From Schistosoma mansoni (lineage: Eukaryota > Platyhelminthes > Trematoda > Strigeidida > Schistosomatidae), in the NCBI RefSeq assembly GCF_000237925.1, contig NW_017385990.1, positions 372,001 to 436,000 on the forward strand: a DNA stretch of 64,000 nt, written 5' to 3'. Below the pieces are notes generated by a model. That model made no database searches, was not told the DNA's origin, and was given only the letters and a program-made list of their open reading frames with translations. The translations under genes and the position numbers were made by a program. Below are positions 1 through 12,424 of the stretch, piece by piece (positions within the stretch are counted from its first letter, which is position 1; each line of letters begins with the position of its first letter).

Positions 1-112
1 TGATTCCGAGACACGTCTCTCATAGTCTCCAACCATTGGTCACGACAGTCACGCGAACCCCAACCAAGTAGTCTGCATCTACCAACATGGCTCTGACTAG
101 ATGTTAGTGAGA
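1..112 (-). mobile_element. 3' end fragment of RTE-like LINE (R7 tail family)
   Basis: Read on the minus strand this is the last coding part of a schistosome endonuclease/RT LINE: it translates to a stretch like HVGRCRLLGWG followed by a segment resembling RDQWLETM. The same sequence recurs at 32835-33335, 25695-25965, 34085-34265, 58437-58640 and 58745-59055. The element runs off the left edge of the window. Clade assignment (RTE-like) is inferred from the C-terminal motif in the longer copies. Confidence 0.7.
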
Positions 113-1248
113 ACGGCAAATGTGAAAACTTATAGTTTGTATTGAACATAAACGGACCTCATGAGAACGTGGATCTAGCAAAATTAACTGCTACATCTTG
201 TAACAATTTCTAGCAACCACATACCAATCTTATTTGGACGATGCCATCTAGTGTATGTTCAAGGCTAAACTAATGTTGCCGAAATTAATCGACATAAATA
301 ACCGCTAAAAAGTAATGTCAACTTGACTAGTCATAAAAAAAAATGTATGAAAGAATGAGTTATAACACAGAGAAAAAAGACAGGAAATACATACAGTTTT
401 TGCACCACTCATGAAATTTCCTGTGTTCAGAATGAGTTACTGTTTTGGAATTAAAGAATGTTTGGTAGAGGAATTCATCCACGTGACTAAGTCATTTTTC
501 TTTCGAAACCTTTATATGAGTACAAATAACCGTTCAACTGCTCCCGCACTTCTATGTTATTAGTGTGGATCCTACTAAGGTCTACGGGTTCGTTAGTGAA
601 CAATGGCTTTACATTGGCATTGTAATCTTTCAAAAAAAGACTCTCCAATCTTCAGTATACACCGTGGTCCCTGTATGAACTCATCCTTTTTTATTATCGA
701 AAGAACCGTAGATGCCATACAGTGTCACTTTTTATCTCAAATTCTAGAAAACTCACTACAATTATATTAAAAGCCATTTACCTAATCCCATTTCAACTCC
801 CTATCGCATATTCGCTCTGAAGACAGTCAATTACAGTATTTTCGTTAATGTTGCTCATAGATCTATCTATAGTAAGAGTTCTGTCGATATCAAGAAATTT
901 AAAAGTTAGATCTGGCACGACCTTGAAGTGTAGATATCAACCCTGATTGGTTCGGCAACACAGTTTAGTTTAAGTGTCCGATAAATGAAGATACGCTATA
1001 ATAAAAGTCGTTCATGAAAAGTTAGCAAGTAAAAGTTTCTCGAGTAAATGAAATTACACAGTCAAAAAGCAAATGAGCAATGTTTTACTATTATTTCGTC
1101 CCGTACTACCCCTTAATAGTATCTTCATCTTAGCAACACACTTAAAATCGAAAAAACAATTAAGTATACGTTATGTATAATTATATGATCTGTTAACTCA
1201 TGAACAACAATGGTTACGAGAAACATTTATGTTTGATTAATTTGTTAG
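113..1248. other. No recognisable feature
   Basis: AT-rich sequence with no convincing coding region, tRNA or repeat that I could match to another part of the window. Short open frames here look random. Confidence 0.4.
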
Positions 1249-2300
1249 TTGAGACAGAAAATTGGACAACAGGCAAAGATATCGATTTGTCTCGACATAC
1301 TATCCATGGATTTTAACAGTACATTTGGAAAGGTATATCACGGTCTCCAGATTTCGAATAACAAGTGCCAGGCAAGAGTGGACAAGGAACTTTCAATGCC
1401 CAAAGAGAGAGTGAAGGTAAATGGGACAGTATCTGGATGAGAAATGGTTAGAAACGGTGTACACAAAGGTACAATATTAAGTTTTCTATATTGTCCCCTA
1501 CGTCAATAAATTACCAAGACTGTCTAAGTTATTAACACTTTATTGCGGATCATGTCAAAGTCTAACAATATGCAGTGAGAGTGATCATCTTGATCTCCAA
1601 GTTGATTTTGAGGAACTAATTAGATGGTCCCGAAACTGAGGTTTGGAGACTAATCCTAGAAATGCCCTAATGAACATTGGACACGGCAATGGTAAATGGT
1701 ATACAACCGTTGGCACAGCTTCCAACGAGCCCCGGGAGTAATAGTCAGTCACGTCTTAGAAGCAACTGTGAGTTACAATGCACCAGTTCCCAAAGATATC
1801 TGAGTGTTAAGGTCACTTGGCCAAGTATTCAAATGTTTTGAAGATATGTTTCGGATTTCATACTGCACCTATGTGAGACCTCGCTTAGAGCATTGGATTT
1901 ATTCAGCTAGTCCATGTCTTACTAAAGATCCTACCACACTTGAGCGTGTTCAATGAGTAGGAACTAGGTTAATGACAGGTCTTTCCAGACTCTCCTACGA
2001 TGAGTGATTACAACACTGGGACCTTTCCCTCACTATATGACGCGAGGTGACCTTACATCGGCGCTGAATCTTGAAAAGCAATTTCAGTATCAACATATGG
2101 TATCATTTTTACGCCAGTGGAACTTGTCATCTCCAATGTCAAGGGAAAAAGGCTTAAAACCACAATCAAATAAACTCAACGGGATCTCGTTCCCTGAATC
2201 AAGGAGTCAATAACTAGATCGTCCTACTTGAACGAAAATTATTAAGCCTATTAGTGAACATTTTCAAGAAATGGCGTCTCTACTGGGAAACAAGCTGCAA
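1249..2300 (+). mobile_element. Degenerate CR1-like LINE, reverse-transcriptase remnant
   Basis: Across several frames the plus strand reads as an eroded non-LTR reverse transcriptase. Near 1455 comes the GxxxGTILSxLxxxLYVNKLP equivalent of the VPQGSVLGPLLF block. The YADD region near 1540 is damaged to YADH. Near 1860-2020 comes the thumb/connection block (YVRPRLEHWIYSASP, then LERVQ and a GLSRLSYDE-like block). Order and spacing match the better preserved copy at 3290-5320. Many stops and frameshifts make it non-functional. Confidence 0.7.
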
Positions 2301-3285
2301 GAAACAATAGAGGTCGACCAACCTACTTTCTTTGTTACTGAAGATGTCCACCCATAATTGCACAAATGCACACTGGGCATTAGTCAGACAGACAGGTAGG
2401 ATGTAATATCTGCACATCAAGTTGTTTTTCATTTAACTGGATTTCGTAGATCTACGACAACCTTAGTTGATATGATTTGGAGAAGTCAACAGACAAAACC
2501 GCAGACATCTACGAGTAAATTCCCACAAACAACCCATACTATAAATTAAAATCAGATATTAGTGCTTAAAACTTTTGAAATACTATAGAGACAATATATT
2601 ATCATAGTAAACCTAATAACATAGTGGTATACTTAAGCTTTAGCATAAACTTTCATTAACTTACATGACCAGACAGAATTTCCCTGCAAACTCGTGGAAC
2701 ATTAATAGTCGCTTTCGCTACATAATCATCCTTACTTTCAAAGTATCGCAGTTCACCATTCCCATAAAGAACTAGCCATGCGGGTTTCCAACGTTTTAAA
2801 AAAGTACCTTTGAAAATAAGCTAAATAATTTTACAACCCAAGCCTACTGAGACGAAGAACAGAGTCGGCTTTCAAGATGTTAATGGATGATGCCATCATC
2901 AGCTGACCGCAACTGAACTAAAACAACAACTTCCTAGTAGTCCTTGAGCCTACACCAACGGTTAAGTGTTCAATTAACAGAAAGAGAATGTAGTAAGGAA
3001 AATAGTTTACAAATTCAGTAACAGATATCTGGTGTCATACAAAGATGTCGTATGGCTCAATCATCAAGTTGGTTTCTGAGGCGAAACTTTCAACCAATGG
3101 GATTTCTTTAAGTATCTAAGACTGGTCTGGTTATCCGACTTGCTGAACTCCAAGTATCGGCCAGTGGTCTTATTATTAGGGCCAATACTGTCATTCATTC
3201 TTATCTCTTAGTTTTTTTCTTAGCAGTAACAATTCCCTGCAGCCTTCAAGAACTGAGAAGGCCATAGTCTTATTTCATGAAACGA
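2301..3285. other. No recognisable gene
   Basis: Nothing coding is convincing. The first part may be the 3' untranslated tail of the adjacent LINE remnant, but no terminal repeat or target duplication was identified. Confidence 0.35.
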
Positions 3286-3290
3286 ATTCT

Positions 3291-3337
3291 CTTCAGTTTG
3301 AGTTTCAGTTTCAGACTCGGTTTCGGTTTCGGTTTGG
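3291..3337 (-). repeat. Hexameric tandem repeat (GAAACY)n at LINE 3' terminus
   Basis: Seven or so imperfect hexamers, read as GAAACC then GAAACT/CAAACT on the minus strand, lie directly downstream of the RT reading frame. CR1-like retrotransposons commonly end in short tandem repeats used in target-primed reverse transcription, so this probably marks the element's 3' end. Confidence 0.6.
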
Positions 3338-4902
3338 AAAGGACAGGAGGTTTGTTGGCCTCTGTTAGTCCTGGCAATGATGGTCTCTCAGCTGATCCGA
3401 CTTTCTTTTGAAGGAGTCGACGGATGGAGCCTCAACCACGTTCTCAGGTAATGAATTCCACTCGTTGATTATTCGATGGGAAAGTCGGTAGTCAGCTGAC
3501 AAGTAATTCGTCCTGGGCTTGTGAACTTTTTTGGAGTGTCCTCATATATTTTCTATTTTGGAAGACAAGAAAAATGAGGGCATATCGGGCGCAAATTTGT
3601 CATTAAGCAATTTGAAAACTGTAATCAAGCCGCCTCTGATTCTTCTATATGACAGCGGGAATAGGTTTAGCTTGGTCAGTCTGGTACCATACGGGAGCTT
3701 CGCTATTCCGGGAATCAGCCTAGTTGCTTTTCTCTGAACTCTTCCCAAGAGTTCACTGTCTTTTTTAGGCAGGGGCTAGCTGCTTGTATGCAGTACTCAA
3801 ATTTAAGACGCACGAACACTGTTTACAAAGTCAGAAACGTTTTAGTGTCGAGATGACTAAAAGCCCTACGTATGGACCATAAAGTTCTAAAACCTTTAGT
3901 GGCTATTGCACGGCAGTGTGTATTAGTCTTTAAGTCTTGACTAACGATGACTCTTAAGTCATTGTGTCTGGACAATAGGTAGCTCAGTGTTATTCACCGT
4001 GTATATATCTGTACCCTGGTGGCCAATATGCATCACAATACACTTGGAAGTATTTATCGGCGATTGCCAGGTTTGGGACCATTCAGAAAATCTCTCCAGG
4101 TCATTTCGGAGTTCACCCTTACTTCGTATCGCTCTCCATATCTTGACATCGTCAGCATAGAGCAAGACCGATGACGATAGTGGACGAGGGAGGTCATTTA
4201 CGTACAAGAGTATTAACACTGGCCCCAAAACTGTACCCTGGGGGACCACACCAGGCACAGTTTCCCAACTAGACAACTTGGAGTTCACCCGTACTCTTTG
4301 TTGACGCCCAACTAGGAAGTCTTTTATCCACACAATAGATTGCCTCCAATCCCGACATTTCTTAGCTTATATAACAGCCGGTTGTGGGGAACTTTATCGA
4401 AAGCTCTGCTGAAGTCAATGTAGGCTACGTCTACAGGTAACTTTTGGTCCTTAAGAGCGTACCAGCTTTCACGAGCGACTAATAAGTTAGTGAGACGAGA
4501 ATAACCTGTTCTAAAACCATGCTGCTTCTCCGAGAGGATCCGGCTTTCATCAAGGTAGTTAAACAGCTTCCGAATAATCTTTTCTAAGATTTTAACAATC
4601 ACACTAGTTAGGCTAATGGATCGGTAATGCTCAGGCTTGTGTTTTGTACCTGATTTGAAGACAGGACTTACTGTGGCGTTCTTCCAGTCTTTTGGTTGAC
4701 GACCCTGGGTTAAAACATATACTTAAAGGGTTCGCAACAAAGTTAGCTAATTCCTTTAGTAACCTAGGATGCAGTTCATCGGGTTCAGTGGATTTGCCTA
4801 TGTCAAGCTTATTTAGCAGATCAAGGATATCAAGTTCATTAACGGTCACGCTGTCCAGTGTTTGTGTGGGGGGATTTTCATGGACTGGTGGGAAGGGTCT
4901 TT

Positions 4903-4925
4903 CTATGGTATATATATATATATGT
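4903..4925. repeat. TA microsatellite inside LINE ORF
   Basis: A run of alternating T and A encodes an artificial TYIYIY-type string in the minus-strand LINE ORF and coincides with a frame change between the 5318-4878 and 4969-4631 pieces. Confidence 0.7.
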
Positions 4926-5320
4926 ATTGCTAAAGTATTTTGAGAATACATGAGCTTTGCCAAAGTCATCCTCCATTAGTGATGAGACAGTACGGTCTCC
5001 CAATAGTGAAGGGACATTTCTTCTCTTTGTCCTTTGGTTTATATACGAATACAAACGTTTAGGACATTCTATGGATTCCTTAACGATTTTCTCTTCGTAT
5101 AGCTTTCTGGACTTACGGAGGGTCAAAGCGCAGGTATTCCGAGCTTTTTGATACTGATATTTTGCCTCATGAGTCCCCAGTGACCTAAATCTATCCCACA
5201 TTTTCCTTCTTTTACGGAGAAGGATGCGAACCTCCCTACTGAACCAAGGTGAGGAGTTTCTCAAACTCATTTCCAGAGATATTCTGCAGTCATCCTTCCA
5301 CATCAACCATTGCTTCATGC

Positions 5321-7865
5321 CTCAATAGTCTTATGACTTGCTCCTCAGAACAAACTTCATCTGGAGTATCCACACTCTACTGCTAAACGCCCACCATAAC
5401 TTCTAGCCACACCTCATATGTTTACGCATCACTTTGTTATTGTGTTTCATCGATCAGTTAAATCTCTCATACTTCGTCAAACACCTGTGTACAGGAAAAC
5501 GAGGTGAGTATAAGGAAGTAAGAAGTCAACACAACTTGACATTTCAAGATTTACTAGCGGTGTAGGATGTGTTCAACAAGTACTTTCAATATAGCAGAGA
5601 TTTGTTGCCCGGACAGATGGCTTAGGTCGAGTTATGCTCTCCAGGCTGGACAGCTTGGTCGTGTAGTTTCCCCTCTATCCAAGGTTTCAATATCCTCCTA
5701 GTCGAATGTGTGTGACCTTGTATGTTGATTTCATTTTATTTCACAGAAGCACTGGGCGGAAGTGCGCTAAGAAAGCTTAACTAAAGATAACGAAGGTAGC
5801 AGAATGAAGAACAGTGATTGAAACAGCCCAGTCATGAAGTGCATTACTACAAAAATAATGTTTTCACACAAATATCATTTTTATGTTTTTGATGCTACAA
5901 TATTCACTGAATCGAACACGAGAAGGAGGAAGAAAGGCATTGTAACAATTTCATTCAAGAAAACGTATCAATAAATCTCTATTCAGAGGCTATTAGGAAT
6001 GTTTCATGTCGCAATATTTGTGAATAGGTAAAAGTAAGTGTCTTACTAAGTCGCTCCGACAAAAATATTAGTCTATGCATGCATGTCCCAAATTTTTCGG
6101 AAGTGATGGAGGACTCATCTTCAATGCCACTCTTAACTGATTCAAAACATCATCATCACCAAGTCGTTCCATGGCATTTCAGTACATTTCTTCAAGGACG
6201 TTAGCCACGGATAAATTAAGTACTGAGAAATAAAACTTACGGTCTTAACTGACAGCTGTAAAACTACTAACCATGCTCATGAAGATATTTATGTTCTTCT
6301 CGATTAACATCTTATTGATGGCCGGCACGCAGTTTTGGCTAGTGGTATGGCCCACTCTCCAACAAAAGGCTGAATTCTAACAAAACTACTGTCCCTTTTG
6401 TTGAGTTGCCTGGGAATAACTTTGTCAGAGAGTAATGTATCTTCCTATCCCGGTCAGTTGTAGTCCTCAGACACAATATATTTCTACCATGGCAGGTGCA
6501 CGCAGGGTCTATGAATTCCAACATTAGTTTGCCAACAGTATGCTTCTCATGTAGTTGTTAAATGAAGTATATCGACAAAATTTAAATACACTACATTCAT
6601 TCAACTATGTCAAAGTGTCAGTAATTAGGTTCATGTTTTAGTATCGCACTGAGTACAGTTTTCTAAAACATTTTTCCGAAATGGTACCGCGTCCATGTTC
6701 CACACCAGATTTTAACTCTGCATAATTGTGCTAGGATTCTGTTCGTACTAAGTATTTATGCAATACAACTTTTCAAGTTTTTAGTTGTTACAAAGTAAAT
6801 TTGCAGAGTGCTTGGTGTGAGCTATAACCTTGAAAAAAATGTAGGTCACGTCTGTTCCAGGCGTCAGAAGTACCATATATGTGCCCTGAGAGCGTGATGC
6901 TGTAAAAATAGAAACAAAGGAACAGCAAGGCACTTGGATATGAACACTAATCAATGTTTAACATTTTGTAGTTGAACAGACAGAGGTATGACTAATTCTT
7001 AGTTTAAACTCATACTGTCTCTTGTTGCTAAAGTAAAATGTAGTTTTAGCCTCCAGATGAGAGAATACAGTAATAACGAACAGTGAGTTGTGATATTTAA
7101 CATGGTGGAGTAGGTTCAAATGATGAAAGGAAAATTGGAGTTAAAATAAAATGACTACGTATCAGAATGGAAAGCATGTCAAGAGAGTAAGATGTCAAGA
7201 AACACTGATAATTTTATGTTTTATTATCTACCTTTTTAACTCTCTATACTATGACTTTACTTAAGCTTTTTTTAAAGTGCAATACTGATCTCTACTAAAT
7301 AAGTTAAAAACTTTTGATATGGCGTGTAAAATGTATAACTACATTTAATCCTCCTTTGAAGACCGAACCCAGGTAGTGAAAACGGGGAAACACTACTCCC
7401 ACCCTCAGAACATTAATAATAAAATCTTCCAGGGCTCAGTCAATGGACTTTTATTGTCCACTAAGTATGGTAATGTCCCATTCCATTGCTTCACACTTGG
7501 TAAGGCCTTTTTATCCGCCGATGACACTTAAATGGTATATACACTTTGCTGACTAACCAATAATTTCATCTCATTACCCACTGTCTTATTTACGACCATC
7601 AGATTTCTAGACTTTTTCGTTCACTTCGGTAAACATCTATCTCCCGTCGTACCCTTTTAAACGCTAAAACTTTGGTTGAAAACTGATAATAAATGGTGTA
7701 GTCATCTAAAGTAATGCATCGATGCCTTCCGCACTCTCCGTAATTTGTAGTCGACTGATAAGCTAGTAAAAGGGTACTTACATAAATATTGTTCTCCAAC
7801 GGGATGCGAAATAGAACACTGTGTATGGAAATTTTTATTTAAAAGTAAGTCCAAACGTACCTATC
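5321..7865. other. No recognisable gene
   Basis: No conserved protein, RNA gene or strong repeat was identified. Open frames such as 6339-6524 and 7599-7799 on the minus strand show no family features and are probably chance. Confidence 0.4.
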
Positions 7866-7867
7866 AT

Positions 7868-8030
7868 CACAAAAGAAGGAAGGGTGGAGTAACTGATCAC
7901 TCACGAATGTGGGGCAGAACATTTTATTTGCTCCGGGTTCTTTATGGTTGAGGACGAGGCAACCAATCAGTAATACCTAAGCTTGTTCTCCCACCCTCGC
8001 TTATCAGGCTCGTGTTTCTAAGATAAATCA
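7868..8030 (+). repeat. Unclassified repeat R6, copy 1
   Basis: This aligns by eye over about 150 bp with 9010-9200: both share a GGCAGAACA/TGCAGAACA block, an ACRAGRCAAMCA block and a final CTCGTGTTT block in the same order and spacing, at perhaps 60-65% identity. No coding potential is shared. Family unknown; a degenerate LTR is one possibility, but I cannot support it. Confidence 0.45.
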
Positions 8031-9009
8031 TAATATTCGAACTCGGACTTTTACATTGTGGCCTGGTGACTGGCATTAGACGAAAAAAATTACAATAAAA
8101 AAGTAGACAACGAAAGACTTGTTTATTAGAGTTTCTGAGCGCTTCACTCTCTTTCAACGAACTCTCGATTCTAATGAACAGCCTTCGTGATTATAACTTC
8201 GACTTTTCATCATTTAAGCCTATTTCACCTTGTCACACATCGTGAATAATTGTTCTTTGTTGCTGGATTGTTTTATCTGAAGGCTGTCTCCACACTTCAC
8301 TCTTTCAACGGCAGATAGCATGAGTTTCATGTACTAATATACCACTTTTTTTCATCTCGACTACAAACCTTTGAGCATTGTTTAATGTTTATACTCAAGT
8401 GTCCTGTTGCCCTTTTTTCTCCTTTTTGAGGCATCACGTACCCAATGCCTAAAAATGGGGCATTTTACGCCTAAAATATCTAACCGATGCGTTTTTTAAG
8501 GTCACAGCTCATACCAAGCGGTTTTTTATATGTACTTTATAACTACTATAACTTCCTTAAACAGTTGTATTGGATAAATACTTGACGTCCTCAGAATAAT
8601 AACACAACAATGACGAATTTGGACCTGTTAAGAGACACTATCAACCATGACAATCTGAGTTCTCCCTTACTTGCTACCCAGCACTTTTCAACTTTTACCG
8701 TACATGTTACTGACCTACCATTTACTTTCAGATCCTTACTCACTGCCTTAAAGTTATCGAACTTTACGACTTCCACCTACTAATTTGTCCTTGCTATCAT
8801 ATTTTGCTTGCGAATTCGTGCTCTGTTCTGTGCAGCCATGTACTATCGTTTCGCTGATCTACCAACTGCTTACAAGCTTTACCTGTCCGATATACTTAAT
8901 TGAGGTACTTGAGGAATCGGTGTTTTCCAACAGGTTGTTGAACATAGATCTTGGAGGCAAAATGCAAATTCACTTTAACAAACACCTCAGAAGAGCCTAA
9001 CATCAAAGC

Positions 9010-9200
9010 AGGTGGAAGAATGGGGTTAATGACCATCAAACAATGATAGTGAGAGCAATGTTTTCAATCCACCCATACTTGTGGTGCAGAACACTTTGGT
9101 TTTCTTCAACTTTTTATGTTTGTTAACAAGACAAACATTGAGTGATATTAAGGTTGTTATCCCATGTTTGCTGCTTTCCAGACTCGTGTTTACGTTGTTT
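9010..9200 (+). repeat. Unclassified repeat R6, copy 2
   Basis: Second copy of the repeat described at 7868-8030, same orientation, about 1.1 kb downstream. The open frame at 9081-9317 lies over it and is likely incidental. Confidence 0.45.
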
Positions 9201-9875
9201 TGGTTTATCTATTTGACTTACTCATCTTATCACATGCATTTTCAGACGCTTATTTACAAGGCAAACAATAAAAGAGAGCAGCAAACAAACAAAAACTGTG
9301 GTGATAAAGTCATATGACAATTGAGACGATTTTTACGTTACTGTTAATTCACTCCACTTTGCTTCTCAACCTTCCATTAACTGAGGCCTCTTTGCCTGTT
9401 ACAATTTCTCGTACATTGCGTTTAGTTCCTATGGTTTTTTGAAGTTCTTTCATTGAGTAATTTCAGTTTTGTCTGGTAAAAGACATACTTTGGCCCCTCC
9501 CATTTCAAAAATAAAAGAACTAAATTTCTTTAGTAACCTTTTGTTGTTAATTCTGCTGCTTTCTCTTACCATCATTTCTCAGAATCATGAATGTGACACG
9601 CCAAGGTGGAAATTATGGCAGCAGGTTTGTATTTGTCAGGTTTACAGTTTCCACGATATATCATTTTTAAGCACATTGTAACATCTGTAAACTCAAAGTA
9701 CAGTATGAAATCCCAGACCAGTTCATTAACTCCCTGTTCCACCTGTATAAATATTATATCGTAAACTTTCACTAACTGTGTATTTAATATCATTACTTAG
9801 GTAACACCATATCTATAAATCATGTTGTCAACTATTGACCATACATGTACATACATGTACACCTACTGTGTCGAG
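9201..9875. other. No recognisable gene
   Basis: AT-rich. A small palindromic run of ACATGTAC units lies at about 9841-9862. Nothing else was recognised. Confidence 0.35.
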
Positions 9876-9879
9876 CCAC

Positions 9880-9988
9880 CTAGACTGGTGGCCACATTGC
9901 AACTCGATCGATAGCATTCGATCAGCACTAAGAAGGACCTGACATGCATGGGATTGATCACCACCCAGTGATCAATCAATTGTGATGT
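9880..9988 (+). repeat. Fragment of hammerhead SINE family R5
   Basis: This matches the inverted arm at 41774-41890 (as reverse complement) and part of the head of the complete copy at 41930-42020, including the blocks GATAGCATTCGATCAGCA and GATCACCACCCAGTGATCAA. It lacks the tRNA-like and ribozyme parts. Confidence 0.65.
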
Positions 9989-12424
9989 ATACTCTTCGTT
10001 GCAATTACTGATTAATGTTTATTGTATGGAGTCTGTCAGAGATGGTCGTTTTGGAGTCATTTGAAGACCATGATCTGCAAGGAAGACAGCTTAAATTTAG
10101 TGCTGTTGTATCTTGTCGGCTCATATAAATATCTAGTGGCCCTATATCCGACTCCAGGTAGATCGTACGAACATGTCGCCTATCCTCGTATATAATTATC
10201 GACTTCACTCGCGTTAGTGAATAGAGGAATTAAATAAGCCAAATAGGAGAATGGATTTTCAATATGTATATTTCATGCACTCATTGATTTGAACAGGTAA
10301 TCAGGGTGACGAGACAAAGAGGGAAGAGCGAAGCAGATTAGAGAAGGCAAGTGAGTCGACTCGACTTAATCGAGCGTTAATCAATATTTATAGCCGAGTA
10401 AAAATAAGCTACAAATATGTGATGAATAAAATAAGGTACGCACACACACTCATCTGAAAACAGTTAGAATAAATAAGCCAGTGAGTGACAAGACCAAAAT
10501 GTAGTTCCGGAAGAGTGAATAGATTGGCTTATACGGAAGCTAGAAAAAACTATGTGTGCCTAACAAAGTACATGACGCTACACTTTTCTCTTTTTCACAT
10601 CTACCCTCAGAGTATTGTGAGGAAACACTGATGTGCAAAATAAATTAGTGAGAGGAAGCGTATATTCACTCAAAGTAAAATCAAGCTAATAGTACATCAA
10701 TTTGAAAATCATTTCTGCTTTCGAAGAGAAAACTGAAGAAGTGTGTGATTAGAGTTAACAACACGTAGCAAAAAATAATTGTAATATACCCGATAGAATA
10801 GTGTCACTAGTGTATATGCACCATTCAGACAATAAGAAGGTGAGAATGAGATATCAGAAAGCAACATAATAATATCATGCCTTGGGTCTGCTCCCAATAA
10901 AATAAAGGAAAAATAGGGGCAAACCTTGAATTAATCATGATACATTAGTTAACGTAGGTCACTAGTAAGTTTTTCCAAGTTAAGATAATTGTGTTGTGTT
11001 AATTGCAGTTCTGACACTGATATACAAGTTACCTATATTTCAACCCAATCAGCTACTGAATAGGCAAGCCAACTGTAAAAAGGAAACTTTGTCGGACAAA
11101 CTTAACTGGGAAAAATACACACACTCATTCACATATACGTCTCTACCTTTGAAAACAAACCCGCGCCTTTAGCCAATGTAGTATTCTTCCTCAGGAAATG
11201 GAGTCGAATCTCGATCGATGGAGAGACATAATCGTTCAACCCATAGCTGAATAACCAGATGTATTAAAGGGTTACTATGAGAACTGAATATATGATTAGA
11301 TAGACTTGTAGTTTTGAGTAATAACCAGTCTGAAGTTAAACGAGTCCTAAGTGATGGTCGGTTAACTTATACATTGTAATTGATTCACTCTTATCCCTCG
11401 GGATTGTCAGATGGTTTCTCAAAGTACGCACTTGTTCGTAACATAAAAATGACCGAAAACTGCCATAATTGCACCATACGGTTGTGCGTTTACACCAAAA
11501 AGTTGTATAATTAAATTCACTATTCTGTTAGCAAACGAATTGTTAGAGAATACAAAACCAATCACTTCAGTAAAAGAACTGTTCCTAGCAAATAGCCGAT
11601 ATGGTTCTTTCGGCGAAAGATCAAACAAATCTAACAAATTAAGCGTAAACTGACAAATACGTAGTTCAATGCAAAACCAACCAGGATACGGATTTGAGTA
11701 AAGCAGACCTAAAAACGGTCATCAAAACATCATAAAGCAGAAAAATCTCTGTAAAATTGGAAATTATGAACAGATAACAGTACTGACAGTCTAACTAGTA
11801 CTCAAAATTAGAACGACGTGCGTAAATGAAGAGATTAAGACTGGTAACAGTAACGTGTAATAAATGGTTATTGATACATGGGATATGCACGAGGGATGCT
11901 TGCATACATATGAAAGATCTTACATCTTTTCACTTCATGTGTCTACTCCTCCTTCTTATCACAGATTTTCCAACTAGCCCTAGTTAGGTTGGGAGAACTT
12001 TGTTCTTACGGTAATTATCCCTGTAAGGATCCCATTTTCCCCTCGAAATCACTCACCAGTGAAGTTGCTCGTTCATGTTGTTGTTCAGTAAAAGGTGGAA
12101 GCGTAATTCCAACTTGAGTGTATTGAAATGTTCCTTAACACGTTTTTGTGGTTCAAAGTCTGATTTGTCATGGAAGGAACAAAAAGATTAAGTATATTAG
12201 CATAGGTATTATTAATGAAGATTTCATACGCCAATATATTACCATGTCGCATCCTAAGGGCAGAGATATGAGTATTTGTAATTTAGTGGATCAATCACAA
12301 ATCAAATAAATGACTTACACATGTGTTTGACTAGGAAGTGGATTGAATTTCTCAAGTGTGAGGGCAAGAAATATATATTTGAGTGTACATGTGTAGGGAT
12401 TTCATTGACTAATAAAAGCATTTT
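9989..12424. other. No recognisable gene
   Basis: AT-rich, with stop-dense frames. Minus-strand ORFs at 10005-10208, 10709-10897 and 11419-11637 have no recognisable domain. I see no repeat shared with the rest of the window. Confidence 0.4.

Larger units (their letters stand above)
3290..5320 (-). mobile_element. CR1-like LINE (RT ORF, frameshifted) with tandem-repeat 3' end
   Basis: The minus strand encodes a non-LTR reverse transcriptase in consecutive pieces: 5318-4878 (linker after the endonuclease), 4969-4631 (LDLLNKLDIGKSTEPDELHP, the RT entry block), 4602-4324 (HGFRTGYSRLTNLL, DFSRAFDKVPH), 4333-3959 (VPQGTVLGPVLILLYVNDLP, then YADD at 4149-4160) and 3748-3542 (GRVQRKATRLIPGI block). 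The order is that of CR1-clade elements (SR1-like in schistosomes). Frames change at least three times, so it is inactive. The 3' end at 3291-3337 is a run of GAAACC/GAAACT units, like the short tandem termini of CR1 elements rather than poly(A). A TA microsatellite interrupts the ORF near 4905. Confidence 0.85.

Noticed and set aside
9081-9317. 78-codon hydrophobic ORF, possible membrane protein
   Set aside because: Coincides with repeat R6 and AT-rich sequence; no signal, family motif or splice support.
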